Assembly (NCBI GenBank): GCA_949316235.1
Contig: OX438744.1
Coordinates: 434,001 to 498,000 of the forward strand
DNA: 64,000 nucleotides
Source of the DNA: Oegoconia quadripuncta
Taxonomy: Eukaryota > Arthropoda > Insecta > Lepidoptera > Autostichidae
Reading direction: 5' to 3'
Shown here one piece after another: positions 10,467 to 21,408 of this stretch (the first letter of the stretch is position 1; every line of letters starts with the position of its first letter). The translations under genes were made by a program, and so were the position numbers. The notes beneath the pieces were generated by a model, which saw only the letters and a program-made list of their open reading frames with translations, was not told the DNA's origin and made no database searches.

Positions 10467-10666
10467 CGTCATATTGTTTTTTTTTTTTAAATTGTAAACT
10501 CTAGAAATTTCGCATGTTAGTTTCTGGTGAAAAGTGTGATTCCATTACCATAACAATGTATCAACTTATTGTACCACTTTTCAAGCGAAATAAATACTTA
10601 CTTACTTACTTACATAACCCCGTTAGGGCACTGCAATACAATAAGTGGTTAGCTGCATCTAATCTA

Positions 10667-11062
10667 ACTAATTATTATAAATGCGAAAGTTTGGATGTTT
10701 GTTTGTTGCTCAATCACGGCGAAACGGATGAACAGATTTAGATGAAATTTGATACATAGGTAGAACAAACCGTGGATTATGACATATGATATTTTTATCC
10801 CGATAAAGTGAGTAGTTCCCGCGGGATAAACAAATTAAAATTAATCCATTCGGCTTCGCTGCCATAGAATAACTTTTCGTAATTTCGTTAATTTGTTTAT
10901 CCCGCGGGAACTACTCGCTTTATCGGAATAAAAATATCCTACGTGTTATTCCAGGTTATGTTTCTGCATATATGCAAAATTCCATCCGAATCCGTTCATC
11001 CGTTTCGCGATGATCGAGCAACACACAGACAAATATGCAAACTTTCGCAATTATAATTTTAT
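10667..11062. repeat. Palindromic repeat O, complete
   Basis: The left end TATAAATGCGAAAGTTTG and the right end CAAACTTTCGCAATTATA form long terminal inverted repeats that also include GCGAAACGGATGAAC and its complement. A second inverted pair inside (CCCGCGGGATAAACAAATTA at about 10818 and its complement near 10893) makes the unit close to one foldback. No ORF. A partial copy lies at 19711-19822. Confidence 0.75.
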
Positions 11063-11288
11063 TTTATTTGTTCAAGACAACCAACAGCAGTTTCGAACCT
11101 ACTTGAAATACACGAGTAAAATATCTTAGCCAATGGCAGGATGTCTTAATAATAAGCAAAAATTAGAAAAATTACCGAAGAAACAACGCTAATATACATA
11201 TGAGATTTTGTACGTATGAGAATAATGTTTTTTACATTATGTAAATTGACATTCGTCTCGTGTATCAATCATATAAATGCATATAAGA

Positions 11289-11290
<2 letters not shown>

Positions 11291-11382
<92 letters not shown>
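11291..11382. repeat. (TAA)n microsatellite
   Basis: About 30 uninterrupted AAT/TAA units directly 5' of the Dong-like element. By position and orientation it is the tail of the SINE-B at 13448-14088, split by the Dong insertion. Confidence 0.95.
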
Positions 11383-11384
<2 letters not shown>

Positions 11385-13356
11385 TCTTGCAGAAAAGATC
11401 TACGTGCATCTCCAAAGTCACTCAATGCTAGCGCAAGAGCAAAAGGGATGTATCAAACGGTCACAGGGATGCAAAGAACAGCTCATCATAGATGCGGTGG
11501 CAACGGAGCAGGCATACCACAGAACCCGAAATATCCACATGGCCTACATCGACTACCGCAAGGCGTTTGATTCTGTGCCACACTCCTGGTTGGTTAAGGT
11601 ACTAGAGCTGTATAAAATCAACTCCGAAATGGTCAATCTGCTACAACATCTAATGTCGTCATGGGAAACTGAATTGTCGCTTGGCAATAGCATCAAGACT
11701 AGGCGAATCCCGATTCGCAGAGGTATATTCCAAGGTGACAGCCTAAGTCCTCTTTGGTTTTGCCTAGCTCTTAACCCACTGTCCTCGCTTTTAAACCAGA
11801 CAGGATATGGATTCCTTATAAAAGGTCGAACTCAATTCAGACTTACCCACCTGTTATACATGGACGACATTAAGATCTACGCGACCAATGCCAGAGAACT
11901 CCGAGGGCTGCTCCAGTGCACTGAGCAGTTCTCTAATGACATCAAAATGTCATTTGGGCTTGAGAAGTGCAAGACCCTTGGCGTCGAGAGAGGCAAGATC
12001 ATACCGTCGGAAGGGTACAACCTCCGTTCTGAAGGGGAGATCGACGCGATGGTTGAAGGTGACACCTACAAATATCTTGGTCTGCTTCAGTCACTTCGAG
12101 CTGATCACAAAGATATCAGAACTCGAGTGACCAAAGAATATCATCGTCGGCTTGGTGCTATACTCAAAACAGGTCTAAATGGGAAAAATCTTTTTAAAGC
12201 AATTAGTACCTTTGCTGTACCGGTCCTGACTTATACTTTCGGGGTAGTCAAGTGGCCGCAGACCGAGATTGAGAGCGTCGAAAGAGCAACCCGTGTGATG
12301 CTGACCAAACACAGGGCTCACCACCCGAAGTCAGCGGCTGAGCGGGTTACCTTACCGAGAGCCGAAGGTGGCAGAGGCATGACCGATATAGGTAGGCTGT
12401 GTGCCAACCAAATAAAAGGTCTACAAAAATATTTCTGCGCTCAGGATTCATCTCCCCTACATCAAGCGGTAGTGAGCGCAGACAACAAATTGACGCCACT
12501 TGATCTCCTTCACTTCAAAGACACCACGCCAATGAATTCGGACGCAGTATACATTAGGGCCAAATTAGATCAATGGACCTCAAAGCCCCTCCATGGCCGT
12601 TTCGCCCATGAACTGAGCCAACCGCATGTAGATCGAGAAGCATCTAACAGCTGGCTTAGTCGTGGAGACATATTTGCTGAAACGGAAGGGTTCATGCTCG
12701 CGATCCAAGACCAAGTAGTTCCCACAAAGAACTACTTAAAATACATAATTAAGGCGGAAGTGGAGGACGATAAGTGCCGGCGTTGCCATCAGGTCACGGA
12801 AACAATACAGCACATCACGGGTGCATGCCAGGCCCTCGCAAGCAGGGAATACACTGAGCGCCACAACGACGTAGCCAAGGTCGTTCATCAAGCTTTGGCG
12901 CTCAAACACGGCCTGCTCACCGAAACTGAGGTGCCGTACTGGCAGTACCAACCCAAGTCGGTACTTGACAATGGCGTGCACCAGTTGTATTGGGATAGAT
13001 CCGTCCTGACCGACAGACCAATGCCATACAATCGACCTGATGTTGTACTGGTGGATAGGGCCAGGAGCTCCACGTGGCTGCTAGACATCGGTATACCCAA
13101 CACACACAACATCAAGGGGTATACCGAGGAAAAGCTGAAAAAATACGAGCAGCTTGCCGAGGAGATTCGGCAAGTCTGGCAGCAGAGGGAGGTAACGGTG
13201 GTGCCCCTCATTCTTTCCAGCACTGGTGTTATTCCAAAGGGTCTGTCGGAGGGTCTACTTAAGCTGGACCTTCCGACGACTCTGCGGAATAAGATGCAGA
13301 AAGCTGTTATTCTCCGCACAACAGCAATCGTTCGGCGTCACCTAAACCTGCCATAG
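11383..13356 (+). CDS. Reverse transcriptase-endonuclease of a Dong-like element (5'-partial)
   Basis: 658 codons are open from the TAA junction to the TAG stop. The first potential starts are internal, so the true start is lost. Numbering from 11404: RT motif A in YIDYRKAFDSVP (catalytic Asp about 50), motif B region RGIFQGDSLSPLWF (about 106-119), motif C YMDD (152-155). The upstream EKIYVHLQ...EQKGC fits the RT finger region. Then comes a knuckle C458-X2-C461-X8-H470-X4-C475 and a restriction-enzyme-like endonuclease core R544-P-D546-X14-D561, followed by a KKYEQL helix. This order (RT, CCHC, PD-D endonuclease) is typical of R2/R4-type elements, which cleave a specific target and copy their RNA into it. 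RT and nuclease catalytic residues are present, but without the N-terminus the copy is presumed inactive. Confidence 0.9.
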
Positions 13357-13428
13357 TAGGGTAGTGTGTTGCCGGATAGGCCCACACTACTGAAACACTC
13401 CCTTTAAGGTGCTGTAAAAGAGAAGAAG
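11383..13428 (+). mobile_element. Dong-like: Dong-like R4-clade non-LTR retrotransposon, 5'-truncated
   Basis: About 2.05 kb insert with TAA repeats on both sides (11291-11382 and 13429-13447), the target preference known for Dong of Bombyx mori. It carries an open ORF for the second half of RT, the CCHC knuckle and the endonuclease, then a short 3' UTR (13357-13428). The UTR holds an 8-bp perfect stem GTAGTGTG/CACACTAC at 13361-13368 and 13383-13390. The N-terminal zinc-finger part and first RT motifs are absent, as in a 5'-truncated insertion. Confidence 0.88.
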
Positions 13429-13447
13429 ATAATAATAATAATAATAA
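13429..13447. repeat. (TAA)n downstream of the Dong-like element
   Basis: Six TAA/ATA units join the Dong 3' UTR to the antisense SINE-B tail, the remainder of the target microsatellite or a duplication of it. Confidence 0.9.
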
Positions 13448-13600
13448 ATATCCTTGACATACACACAGCTCCATCTAGTAAGCAACTTATAGGCTTGTGT
13501 TCAGTTGTGGATACCAGATGGTTGATATATATACTACATACTCGAAAATACATTTTTTTTTGTAAATAAATACTTATTATAAATGAAAACATCAATAACT
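13448..13600 (-). mobile_element. SINE-B, 3' half (interrupted copy)
   Basis: Antisense 3' half, from the tail to TGAAAACATC. It carries small differences from consensus, such as a five-base insertion near 13500. The other half is 13973-14088. Confidence 0.88.
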
Positions 13601-13972
13601 CCGTGGCTCAATGTAAACAACACTGAGTTTACGATTCGGAGGTCGCGGGTTCGATCCCCAGCGGGGTACATGTTTAAGTACTCGGTTTGGTTGGTGGTAG
13701 GGCATATTAAAATGTCCGCCTGGCTAGCTACCACCATCTTATCTAAACCTGCCGCCAAGCAGCAATGTTAATAGCATTGTTGTGTTCCGGTTGTTCTGAC
13801 AATATCTCTTTCTTCTTCTTCTTCGTTCTTATCTCTGATAAGATAGCCAGTCCCCCAAATGTGTTGGGGTTTCCGGGTTAGTACGCTTCCACCTTCGACC
13901 TCATCTTCACTTAACATCAGGTGTGATTGAGGTCAAGTACGAACCCGTCGTGCAATAAAAAAAAAAAAAAAA
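13601..13972 (+). mobile_element. SINE-A nested in SINE-B
   Basis: Complete SINE-A starting at CCGTGGCTC (a few bases short of the usual AACCGCCT), with B box GGTTCGATCCC, and a CTT-rich expansion at about 13800-13823. It ends in a poly-A run. SINE-B sequence resumes immediately after the tail with a shared ACT at the junctions. Confidence 0.9.
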
Positions 13973-14088
13973 ACTCGGGTACACATGTCCGTTTTTATCA
14001 CACAAACATATGCCCCTAGCGGGATTCGAACCGGCAACCTTTTGGTATAGTGGTCAGAGTTGCTAACCACTACACCAAACAGGTCGTC
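13973..14088 (-). mobile_element. SINE-B, 5' half (interrupted copy)
   Basis: Antisense head with the complements of the B box GGTTCGAATCC and A box. It ends at AGGTCGTC; the next bases GAGTAATA (14089-14096) repeat 11287-11294 and mark the outer target duplication. Confidence 0.9.
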
Positions 14089-14096
14089 GAGTAATA

Positions 14097-14935
14097 TTGT
14101 TAGATGAAGTTATATGGTACCCTTTGTAATATAAAAGCTAGTCCTCCAAAGAAAGCAACTGTTCCAGCATCTTACTTATCTTATTTAGTCATTTAATATT
14201 TGTTAGTCGTTCCTCAGTTTACATCCGATGACAACGACTTATCAAACCGCCTACCTCCTCGACTCACGAAGCTGTCCTCAGCTCAGGTTCCCGTATCTCT
14301 TTCAAACTTTGCTGAAGAAACTTATGTGAGATGGATGACACTTTCGTTAACTTAAGTCGCTTGCCGGAGTTACAGATTTCGGTCTCATCATGTTCTTAGC
14401 GCAATATGTAGTCAGTGACTCAATGTAATCTTTAGTCATGAGTGTTTGAAGTTACCGTTATGTTACGACAATATTATATGCAAGTTAAATTTAATCGTTT
14501 CTATCGTGTGATAACTATTAATGTTAATTAAAATTTTTATGCGCTTTACGTCCTTATCAAATTGGGATAAATGAACCGCCAAAAATTTGCAGAACAACCG
14601 ACTTCAGTCAGGGTTCACTTTCTGAATATATTATTCTTGACTTGTTGCTAAAAAACCTAAAATTGCTATGTATATGCCTATAATAAATGTAAGGATTTCT
14701 CTCAATTCCTCATAGAACCCATCATCAGAACAGGATTATGATGAACATGGGATCACCTTGGTAGGTGATGAATTGAGGTAACAAACATTAAAAAAAATAC
14801 AACCGAATTGATAAACTTTAGCCTTGGACTCCCATTGACAACGTTGCCTTTTCCCTTGTTATGTAAATTTTAAAAAAAGTAAGTCGCATAACGATGTTAC
14901 TCGTAACTAACACTGATCTTTTTCAGGCTTTTTGG
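14097..14935. other. Unassigned DNA
   Basis: No repeat family or gene recognised. The stretch 14215-14370 is less AT-rich than its flanks but lacks a supported exon. Confidence 0.4.
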
Positions 14936-15308
14936 CGGGATCTCGGCGGGTGAAGTAGTATTTTTGTTTATAATTCTTATAATTTGGTCAATTCTAACTT
15001 TTGAAGCTTAATAATGGCAGAATATTGTGCAGCATAAGTTAGTTATGGTGTACAAGTGAAGGGAAGTGTAAATTAAAGTGCGTAACGAAGCTTTCGGGTT
15101 CCCACAAGAAGCCGCCAAAATCTTTTGTAAAGCATTCTGCCACTTTACTGAAGAATGACTTGACCGTGACTAGACTCTATACGCCAAGTATACGACGAAT
15201 TACTTGTTTTGTCTGAGACTGGCTTATAAACTGAAGAAATAAAAGAAATAAGACATGGCTGTATGGGCGTAGATCCCTTTGCCTTTTCCGACGGGAGTGA
15301 ATAAAACG
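14936..15308 (-). repeat. Repeat J copy
   Basis: Antisense J from GGCTTTTTGGCGGGATCTCG to the complement of the start region. It keeps a segment (TTAATAATGGCAGAATATTG) that the copy at 840-1188 lacks, so that copy carries an internal deletion. Confidence 0.75.
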
Positions 15309-15344
15309 AAAAAAATAAATCTTTTTCACATAACAAATACGACA

Positions 15345-15374
15345 TTGCCTTCTCCTAGAGGAGAGAATAAAACT
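15345..15374 (-). repeat. Repeat J end fragment
   Basis: TGCCTTCTCCTAGAGGAGAG is the complement of the J start region; about 30 bp only. Confidence 0.5.
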
Positions 15375-16187
15375 AAAAAAAAAAAAACAAATACGACAGA
15401 ATTTAGCTTGTAAGGAGGCTGTATGGCTATGCTCCTTGGCCTGCCTATCAAAGGGCGAATATTATTAAAAAAAAATTCGCTTGTAAGGAAAATCAATCTA
15501 CTTATTCCCATCTATGAAGATATAATAAAGTATTCTGTATGCAAATTTGCACTGGTTACCTAATACATGGTAATCTTTGTGACAGATGGACGGACAATGT
15601 AGGCAATGAAGCTGAAAAAGATTTAGGCTTAGAAATATGGTCCCGTTGGCATTTCAAGCTCAAAACTTATAAAGCCCAACATTTATATTGCTATATTTAA
15701 GGAGATCGTAAAACATATGGTACGTTGGTAACAACTGTGCATGAGCAAACAATAAGGTGTTACTCGAGAGCCTTTGAATTCCTACTGAATATCTCAAAAG
15801 GCACGGAATCCACGACTAAATTGAATATTTGCGAACCGCCGAGGCATTTTGTTCTAGCGTCTGAAGTATTCGATAGTTGCTTTTACACATTCCCCTTTAC
15901 TCTTTCACTCTTTTTTTTCTTAGGGTTACTATTACATTATTTGAATAACGCTATAGAAGGGTTATTACGATATTTAGCGTAGCTAAGACACTTCATTACA
16001 CGTGAACAACTTTTGTGTACCATACAAAATGTAAAACTCGAGAAATAAATGAACCAAAAAGATTATAATCTTTTTGATTTACTTCAGCTATTTTCATAGC
16101 ATAATGACATAATGGAATCCTGTTATGGGGAAATGTCGCGGACATAAATTGTATTTTTGTTCTGTACAAGCGAGCGGTTCCTGTGAT
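15375..16187. other. Unassigned DNA with an 85-codon open frame
   Basis: The frame 15725-15982 (+) has a hydrophobic stretch near its end (FYTFPFTLSLFFFLGLLLHY) but no homology I recognise; chance or a decayed element are both possible. Otherwise nothing identified. Confidence 0.35.
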
Positions 16188-16790
16188 CTAAAAGTTGGGT
16201 ACCAGAGTATCCCTAAGGAATAAATTTAAAGAGATCAATATATTAACTTTGGCGTCGTAATATGTTTACGAAAACTTAATGTACGTTAGAAAGAGAAAAA
16301 GGAATCTGCAATTATTTAGCAAAAATAGTGAAGTACATAATTTAAATACAAGATATATATACTCGGATACGGGATATAATAAACTGGAAGTTAGAAGGGA
16401 ACTAGCGATGGCATTGTACTTGTGGAAGGTATTTCGTGGTAAAATTTGTAATCCGACAATTCTACAGCATTTAAAATTGTGCGTACCTGATGGGTATATA
16501 GATAGGAGAAGGATGCCTCGACTATTTAAAGTACCAAGAGGCAATACAAATCTTTTAAATAAAAGGCCAATGACACGAGCACTACACATACTCAATAAGA
16601 TAGCAGACAGAACAGATATTGTCATATGCAGTTTGAGCGAATTTCAAAAAGTAGTGTTATTTGTACTATGTCATTTAGTATAGGTAGATATAGTTTGTTT
16701 ACATAATTGTCATTAGTTAACTATCGCATTGGAGTAATCTGTAATGATAGTTATAAACTTGGTAAATAAATAAATAAATAAAAATAAATT
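16188..16790 (+). mobile_element. Jockey/CR1-like LINE C-terminus
   Basis: An open frame (16279-16683) encodes NSEVHNLNTR, LKLCVPDGYIDRRRMPRLFK and NTNLLNKRPMTRALHILNKI, a typical non-LTR ORF2 C-terminus; upstream codons in frame (ILTLASYYVYENLMYV) extend it with one break near 16215. The 3' UTR ends in AAAT repeats (16766-16790). It is distinct from LINE-D/E/F. Confidence 0.75.
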
Positions 16791-16796
16791 GGCTTA

Positions 16797-16935
16797 TTTA
16801 AAAAGAGCAACCCTGGAGTTTCTTGCTCGTTCTTCTCTGGGGAGACTGCCTAGTGAATGAGCGATAACTGTATGTCATGACGATTTCAATAACTTACGAA
16901 ATAAAAACATTTTTGATTTTGATTTTGATTTTAAT
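16797..16935 (+). mobile_element. LINE-D-type 3' UTR with GATTTT tail
   Basis: AGAGCAACC then GAGTTTCTTGCTCGTTCTTC, AATAAAAAC and tandem GATTTT units (about 16912-16935). It is a diverged relative of the LINE-D ends, directly downstream of another LINE tail. Confidence 0.7.
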
Positions 16936-17223
16936 AAATAAAAGATATAAAAATAAACTTGTAAGTATAAAAATAAATATACTTAAATAAGTATTAAAGA
17001 CAAGGCACTAAGTCGTTCAAGGGAAAATTCAAAGGAAAATAAAATTTGTTGTGTGAATTGTGTGTGTGAAAAGTGTTACTGCAGCGGTCGGCAAAAGAGG
17101 CATTGATGGACGAACGTGCAATTGTGAACCGAGGTGTCACAAGTAAGTTCATTAATGCCTGGTTGCGGCCAAAGGATAGGACTTTTCTCAAATAATGCGC
17201 GGAAATTCACCAAGTATTTTTTA

Positions 17224-17664
17224 TTTTTTTTTAATATGAGACCATGCGATAGATAGAGAATATGCGGGTCACCTGATGGAAAGCAATCACCGCCGCGCAA
17301 GGACACCCGCAACACCAAAAGGGTCACAGATGCGTTGCCGGCCTTTGAGGAAGGTGTAGGCTCGTTTCTTGAAGGTTCCAATGTCGTACTCGTTCGGGAA
17401 TACCGCTGCCGGAAGTCCGTTCCACAGGGTGGTCGTATGTGGTAAGCAGTTTCTTGAGAAACGTACAGTGGTAGACTTCCACTCATCCAGGTGATGTGGA
17501 TGGAAATTTAATTTTCGGCGAGAAGTGTATCGGTTAAATTGAGCAGCGGGTATTAGCTCGAACAGTTCTTCAGAACACTCCCCATGAAATATGCGATAGA
17601 GAATGCAGAGGGACGCGACGTCTCTTCGCAACGCCAGGGGATCCAGTCGGTCAGTGAGACTATT
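17224..17664 (-). mobile_element. LINE-E 3' end
   Basis: Antisense C-terminal coding region in the frame 17287-17631 ([20 protein letters not shown] to the end) and the 3' UTR. Compared with other copies, the last codons read LARR rather than VHGRR. The copy stops at AGTGAGACT (17656-17664), the 5' truncation point. Confidence 0.88.
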
Positions 17665-17720
17665 AAGTAGTACCTAATTACGTTCATCATACTCACTTTC
17701 GTCGCTTCATTTTTTTTTTC

Positions 17721-17933
17721 ATTTTATTCTCTCCTCTGGGAGAAGACAAAGGAATCTAAGCCCATACAGCCATGTCTTATTTCTCTTATTTTCTATTCAG
17801 TTTATAAATCAGTCTCAGTCAAAACAAGTAATGCGTCGTATACTTGGCATATACAGAGTCTAGTCACGGTCAAGTCATTCTTCAGTAGAGTGGCAGAATG
17901 CTTTACAAAGGATTGTGGCGGCTTCTTGTGGGA
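17721..17933 (+). repeat. Repeat J, 3'-truncated
   Basis: Starts like other J copies and stops after GGCGGCTTCTTGTGGGA. It lies about 40 bp before a second J copy in the same orientation. Confidence 0.75.
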
Positions 17934-17970
17934 ATAATTAAATTCCACACAAAATCGATAACTTTTTTTT

Positions 17971-18330
17971 CGTTTTAGTCACTTCTTTCGGAGAAGGCAA
18001 AGGGATCTAAGCCCATACAGCCATGTCTTACTTCTCTTATTTCTTCAATTTATTTGTCAGTCTCAGTCAAAACAAGTAATTCGTCGTATACTTGGCGTAT
18101 ACAGAGTCTAGTCGCGGTCAAGTCATTCTGCAGTAAAGTGGTAGAATGCTTTACAAAAGATTTTGGCGGCTTTTTGCACTTTAATTTATACTTCCCTTCA
18201 CTTGTACACTATCACTAACTTTTGCTGCACAATATTCTGCCATTATTAAGCTTCAAAAGTCAGAATGCACAAATTATAAGAATTATAAAGAAAAATGCAA
18301 CTTCACTCGTCGAGATCCCGCCAAAAAGTC
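17971..18330 (+). repeat. Repeat J, full-length-like
   Basis: Same family and orientation as 17721-17933, complete to GATCCCGCCAAAAAGTC. A tandem arrangement of two copies occurs only here. Confidence 0.75.
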
Positions 18331-18861
18331 CAAAATCAATAACGATTAGAACAACAATGAATGTATGTTTTTTATAACAAACAGCTTTCTATTCGCAAGC
18401 CAGTTCGAATTTTAAATAAAACCTCCGATAATATTTACCTGCGTGGTAATCATGTTTCGGATTTAAAAGAATAGTTCTATTTTTAAATTACTCGGCAGAT
18501 ATGAGTTTATAATAGTAATTTACTCGGCCGCTAACCACGACTGATAAGGCTGGGAATGTACGACCAGATTGTGTTTCCGATTGTCTGAGACTATCTGATC
18601 GTATTCACTCGATACACGTCCGATTTTTCCGTCAAACTTTTTCTGAACTCAATCGTTCTCGAGCTATTATCCCGAGTACTAGTATGCGGAGCAGAAAGAA
18701 AAAATGGACAACGATTTACTGTTACTCATTGCAAAAAAAAAAAAATGAAAATATTTGCTCGTCTTGACGCGAAAGAAGGAAAATCAGTTATAACAAAACT
18801 ATGGCTACAATGCCTTCCGATAGTCTGTTCACACTATGGGAAGGAAAAATCTTGGATTTTT
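18331..18861. other. Unassigned DNA
   Basis: No repeat family or gene recognised; poly-A at about 18735-18745. Confidence 0.4.
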
Positions 18862-19187
18862 AACCGCCTCCCTGGCTCAATGTAAACAACATTGTGTTTT
18901 CGATTCGGAGGTCGCGGGTTCGATCCCCAGCGGGGTACATGTTTAAATATTCGGTTTGGTTGGTGGTAGGGCATTTTAAATATCCGCTAGCTAGCTACCA
19001 CCATCTTATCTAAATTTGCCGCCAACCAGCAATGTTAATAGTATTGTTGTGTTCCGGTTGTCAGAGATAAGATAGCCAGTCCCCCAAATGTGTTGGGGTT
19101 TCCGGGTCAGTACGCTTCTACCTTCGACCTCATCTTCACTTAACATCTGGTGTGATTGAGGTCAAGTACCAACCCGTTATGCATAAA
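18862..19187 (+). mobile_element. SINE-A copy
   Basis: Full SINE-A from AACCGCCTCC to the tail CCGTTATGCATAA, with a very short A tail. Confidence 0.9.
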
Positions 19188-19710
19188 CATAAACAAACCT
19201 GAGGTATTTCCAGAGTAAGGATTTCTATACATTTTTTTTTTAATTACACATTTAATTAACCAGTACAGGATTTTCGATTTATCTCGCGGAATGTTGTCAA
19301 AATAATGCTCAAATTTCCAAGCATGTTCAAGAATATATTTTTTTTAGTTTACATGGAATGCCGTGAAGTATAAACGCTCTTAAAACTAACTAACAACTGA
19401 TTCTCTAACAGTATAGTGTCCACTATCCGCTCCAGTGCAGCCGTTGTAGTGTCATAAAGGGGCAATTACACTGGCACGGGCGCGTTGAACGGGGCTGTAA
19501 CCATTACGGCGCTTAATTCTTATACCTGCCGCTTGACAGCGACTGTGTCTGCGTCACAGGCGGCAGCGGGAGCAGATTTTTGGTTCTAATAAACGTTAGG
19601 TTAGGTTAACATAAATTAAAGTTAAAACTCAAAAATGTCAAGCGGTTTTGTCTTTACATTCACTATTCTTTTAGACCAGCTTTACTATTTTAAAATAAGG
19701 ATTTATCCCA
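19188..19710. other. Unassigned DNA
   Basis: No element recognised. A G+C-rich stretch at about 19425-19575 ends near GTTAGGTTAGGTTAAC (about 19595), which recalls the insect TTAGG repeat but is only two units long. Confidence 0.35.
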
Positions 19711-19822
19711 ACTAATATTATAAATGCGAAAGTTTGTGTGTGTGTCTGTATGTATATGTGTTATCTCTTCACGCCTATACTTACAGCTGAAAGGATTTTG
19801 ATGAAATTTGATGGATAGACAG
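19711..19822 (+). repeat. Palindromic repeat O, 5' part
   Basis: Shares TATAAATGCGAAAGTTTG and the following TG-rich stretch up to GATGAAATTTGATGGATAGA with the complete copy at 10667-11062; the right half is missing. Confidence 0.65.
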
Positions 19823-20194
19823 ATTAGGACTTGGATTAACACACACACGCGCAACTTAATGAAGGTGGTAGCACTCAACAATATTATGAACAGTGTTGTT
19901 GAAGCATGTTTAGATGAGAATATTATATACACAGATATTCTGTTTGATTTATTTTGGTACAAGCGACAGCACACTTGTAATACAAGCGGGTCTCGCTGCG
20001 TTCACAATTCCAGCCAGCTTACACTAGCAGTGTTACGGTCGACGTGCTGAAGGCTGTACATTATACGAGTCGATCGCCTATGATTAGTTCTTGCTCGGAG
20101 TTCTTTCTATACACGTGTTACAACTACTTATCTTCAGTTCTTTACGCAATTTTTCATTTTTGGACATGCTTTTTCTATGATTAACTGGATACGC
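19823..20194. other. Unassigned DNA
   Basis: No repeat family or gene recognised. Confidence 0.4.
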
Positions 20195-20540
20195 ATGTGA
20201 CCACAATCTCACCTGTGTGGCCGAAGATGAAGCACGCGATCTCAGTAGATGCCTATTCACCCTGCTCTTGAAGATCTCAAAGTTGTAAGATTCAGGAAAG
20301 ACTGACGCCGGAAGGGAGTTCCATGCCTTGGCTGTTTGTCTTATGAATGAAGAGTCGAACCGCTTAGTGCGAATGTTCAGTATGTTAACTACATACGGGT
20401 TACTTTAGTAACTTATTAGTAATCTGTGATACGGGTGGAAACCCTCCCCACGTCTAGTAGTCCGAAGATGAAATGGCGATGGTGGAATAAGATTATGTAA
20501 TTCCAACGCACACTCACCGAAGTGTATCCTGTAAAAGACT
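20195..20540 (-). mobile_element. LINE-F 3' end
   Basis: Antisense LINE-F: 3' UTR complement ACCACAATCTCACCTG, then codons for the NSLPASVFPESYNFEIFKSR region. A stretch near 20390-20435 is inserted or diverged relative to 41010-41610. Similarity fades after CCTGTAAAAGAC. Confidence 0.75.
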
Positions 20541-20746
20541 AAGACTGCTTTTACAAATATATAATGACTGGCGTCCAGACTCAGCAGTCTACTCTAAAGC
20601 ATAGGCCTGCGTAATTGACGTTCCACCAACCTCCATACCATGCCTGTGATGTGGGTTATTCGCCTTGTAATATAATGAATTGAACACCTTCCTTGACTCA
20701 ATGTAAACAATATAATATTTAGAAAACGAAGGTCGATGATCAGCTA

Positions 20747-21408
20747 CCACTTTTTTTTTTTTTTTTTTATATGAGAGAGCGGCAAACGAGCATGCGGGTC
20801 ACCTGATGGAAAGTAATCACCGCCGCCCATGGACACCCGCAACACCAAAAGGGTCACAGATGCGTTGCCGGCCTTTGAGGAAGGTGTAGGCTCGCTTCTT
20901 GAAGGTTCCAATGTCGTACTCGTTCGGGAATACCGCTGCCGGAAGTCCGTTCCACAGGGTGGTCGTAGGTGGCAAGAAATTTCTTGAGAAACGTACAGTG
21001 GTAGACTTCCACTCATCCAGGTGATGTGGATGGAAATTTAATTTTCTCCGAGAAGTGTATCGGTTAAATTGAGCAGCGGGTATTAGCTCGAACAGTTCTT
21101 CAGAACACTCCCCATGAAATATGCGATAGAGAATGCAGAGGGACGCGACGTCTCTTCGCAACGCCAGGGGATCCAGTCGCTCGGTGAGACTCTCTTGGCC
21201 GACAATTCGGACTGCGCGACGTTGAACGCGGTCAAAAGGAAGAAGCTGGTACTGAGGTGCCCCAGCCCATAGGTGAGAACAATACTCCACGTGCGGCCGA
21301 ACTTGCGCCTTATAAAGTTGGAGGCGGTGAGCCGGCGTGAAGTAACGGGCCGCTCTACTGAGGACACCTAACTTTTTGGAGGCCAACTTGGCCTTATCCT
21401 CCAGATTC
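20747..21408 (-). mobile_element. LINE-E, longest 3' copy
   Basis: The minus-strand frame 20817-21386 (189 codons) is open: [53 protein letters not shown] and the family C-terminus to VAGVHGRR. This is the region after the RT palm in jockey/CR1-type ORF2 proteins. The 3' UTR is short and ends in a T run complement (20751-20769). The 5' truncation point lies at the poly-A tail of the SINE-A at 21409-21742, so LINE-E may have inserted into that tail. Confidence 0.88.

Noticed and set aside
11277..11570. Open frames rich in Asn, Ile or similar across the TAA repeat
   Set aside because: They translate the microsatellite; the real coding frame is the Dong RT frame starting at the junction.
19595..19612. 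Telomeric TTAGG repeat
   Set aside because: Only two units; far too short for a telomere or an interstitial array.
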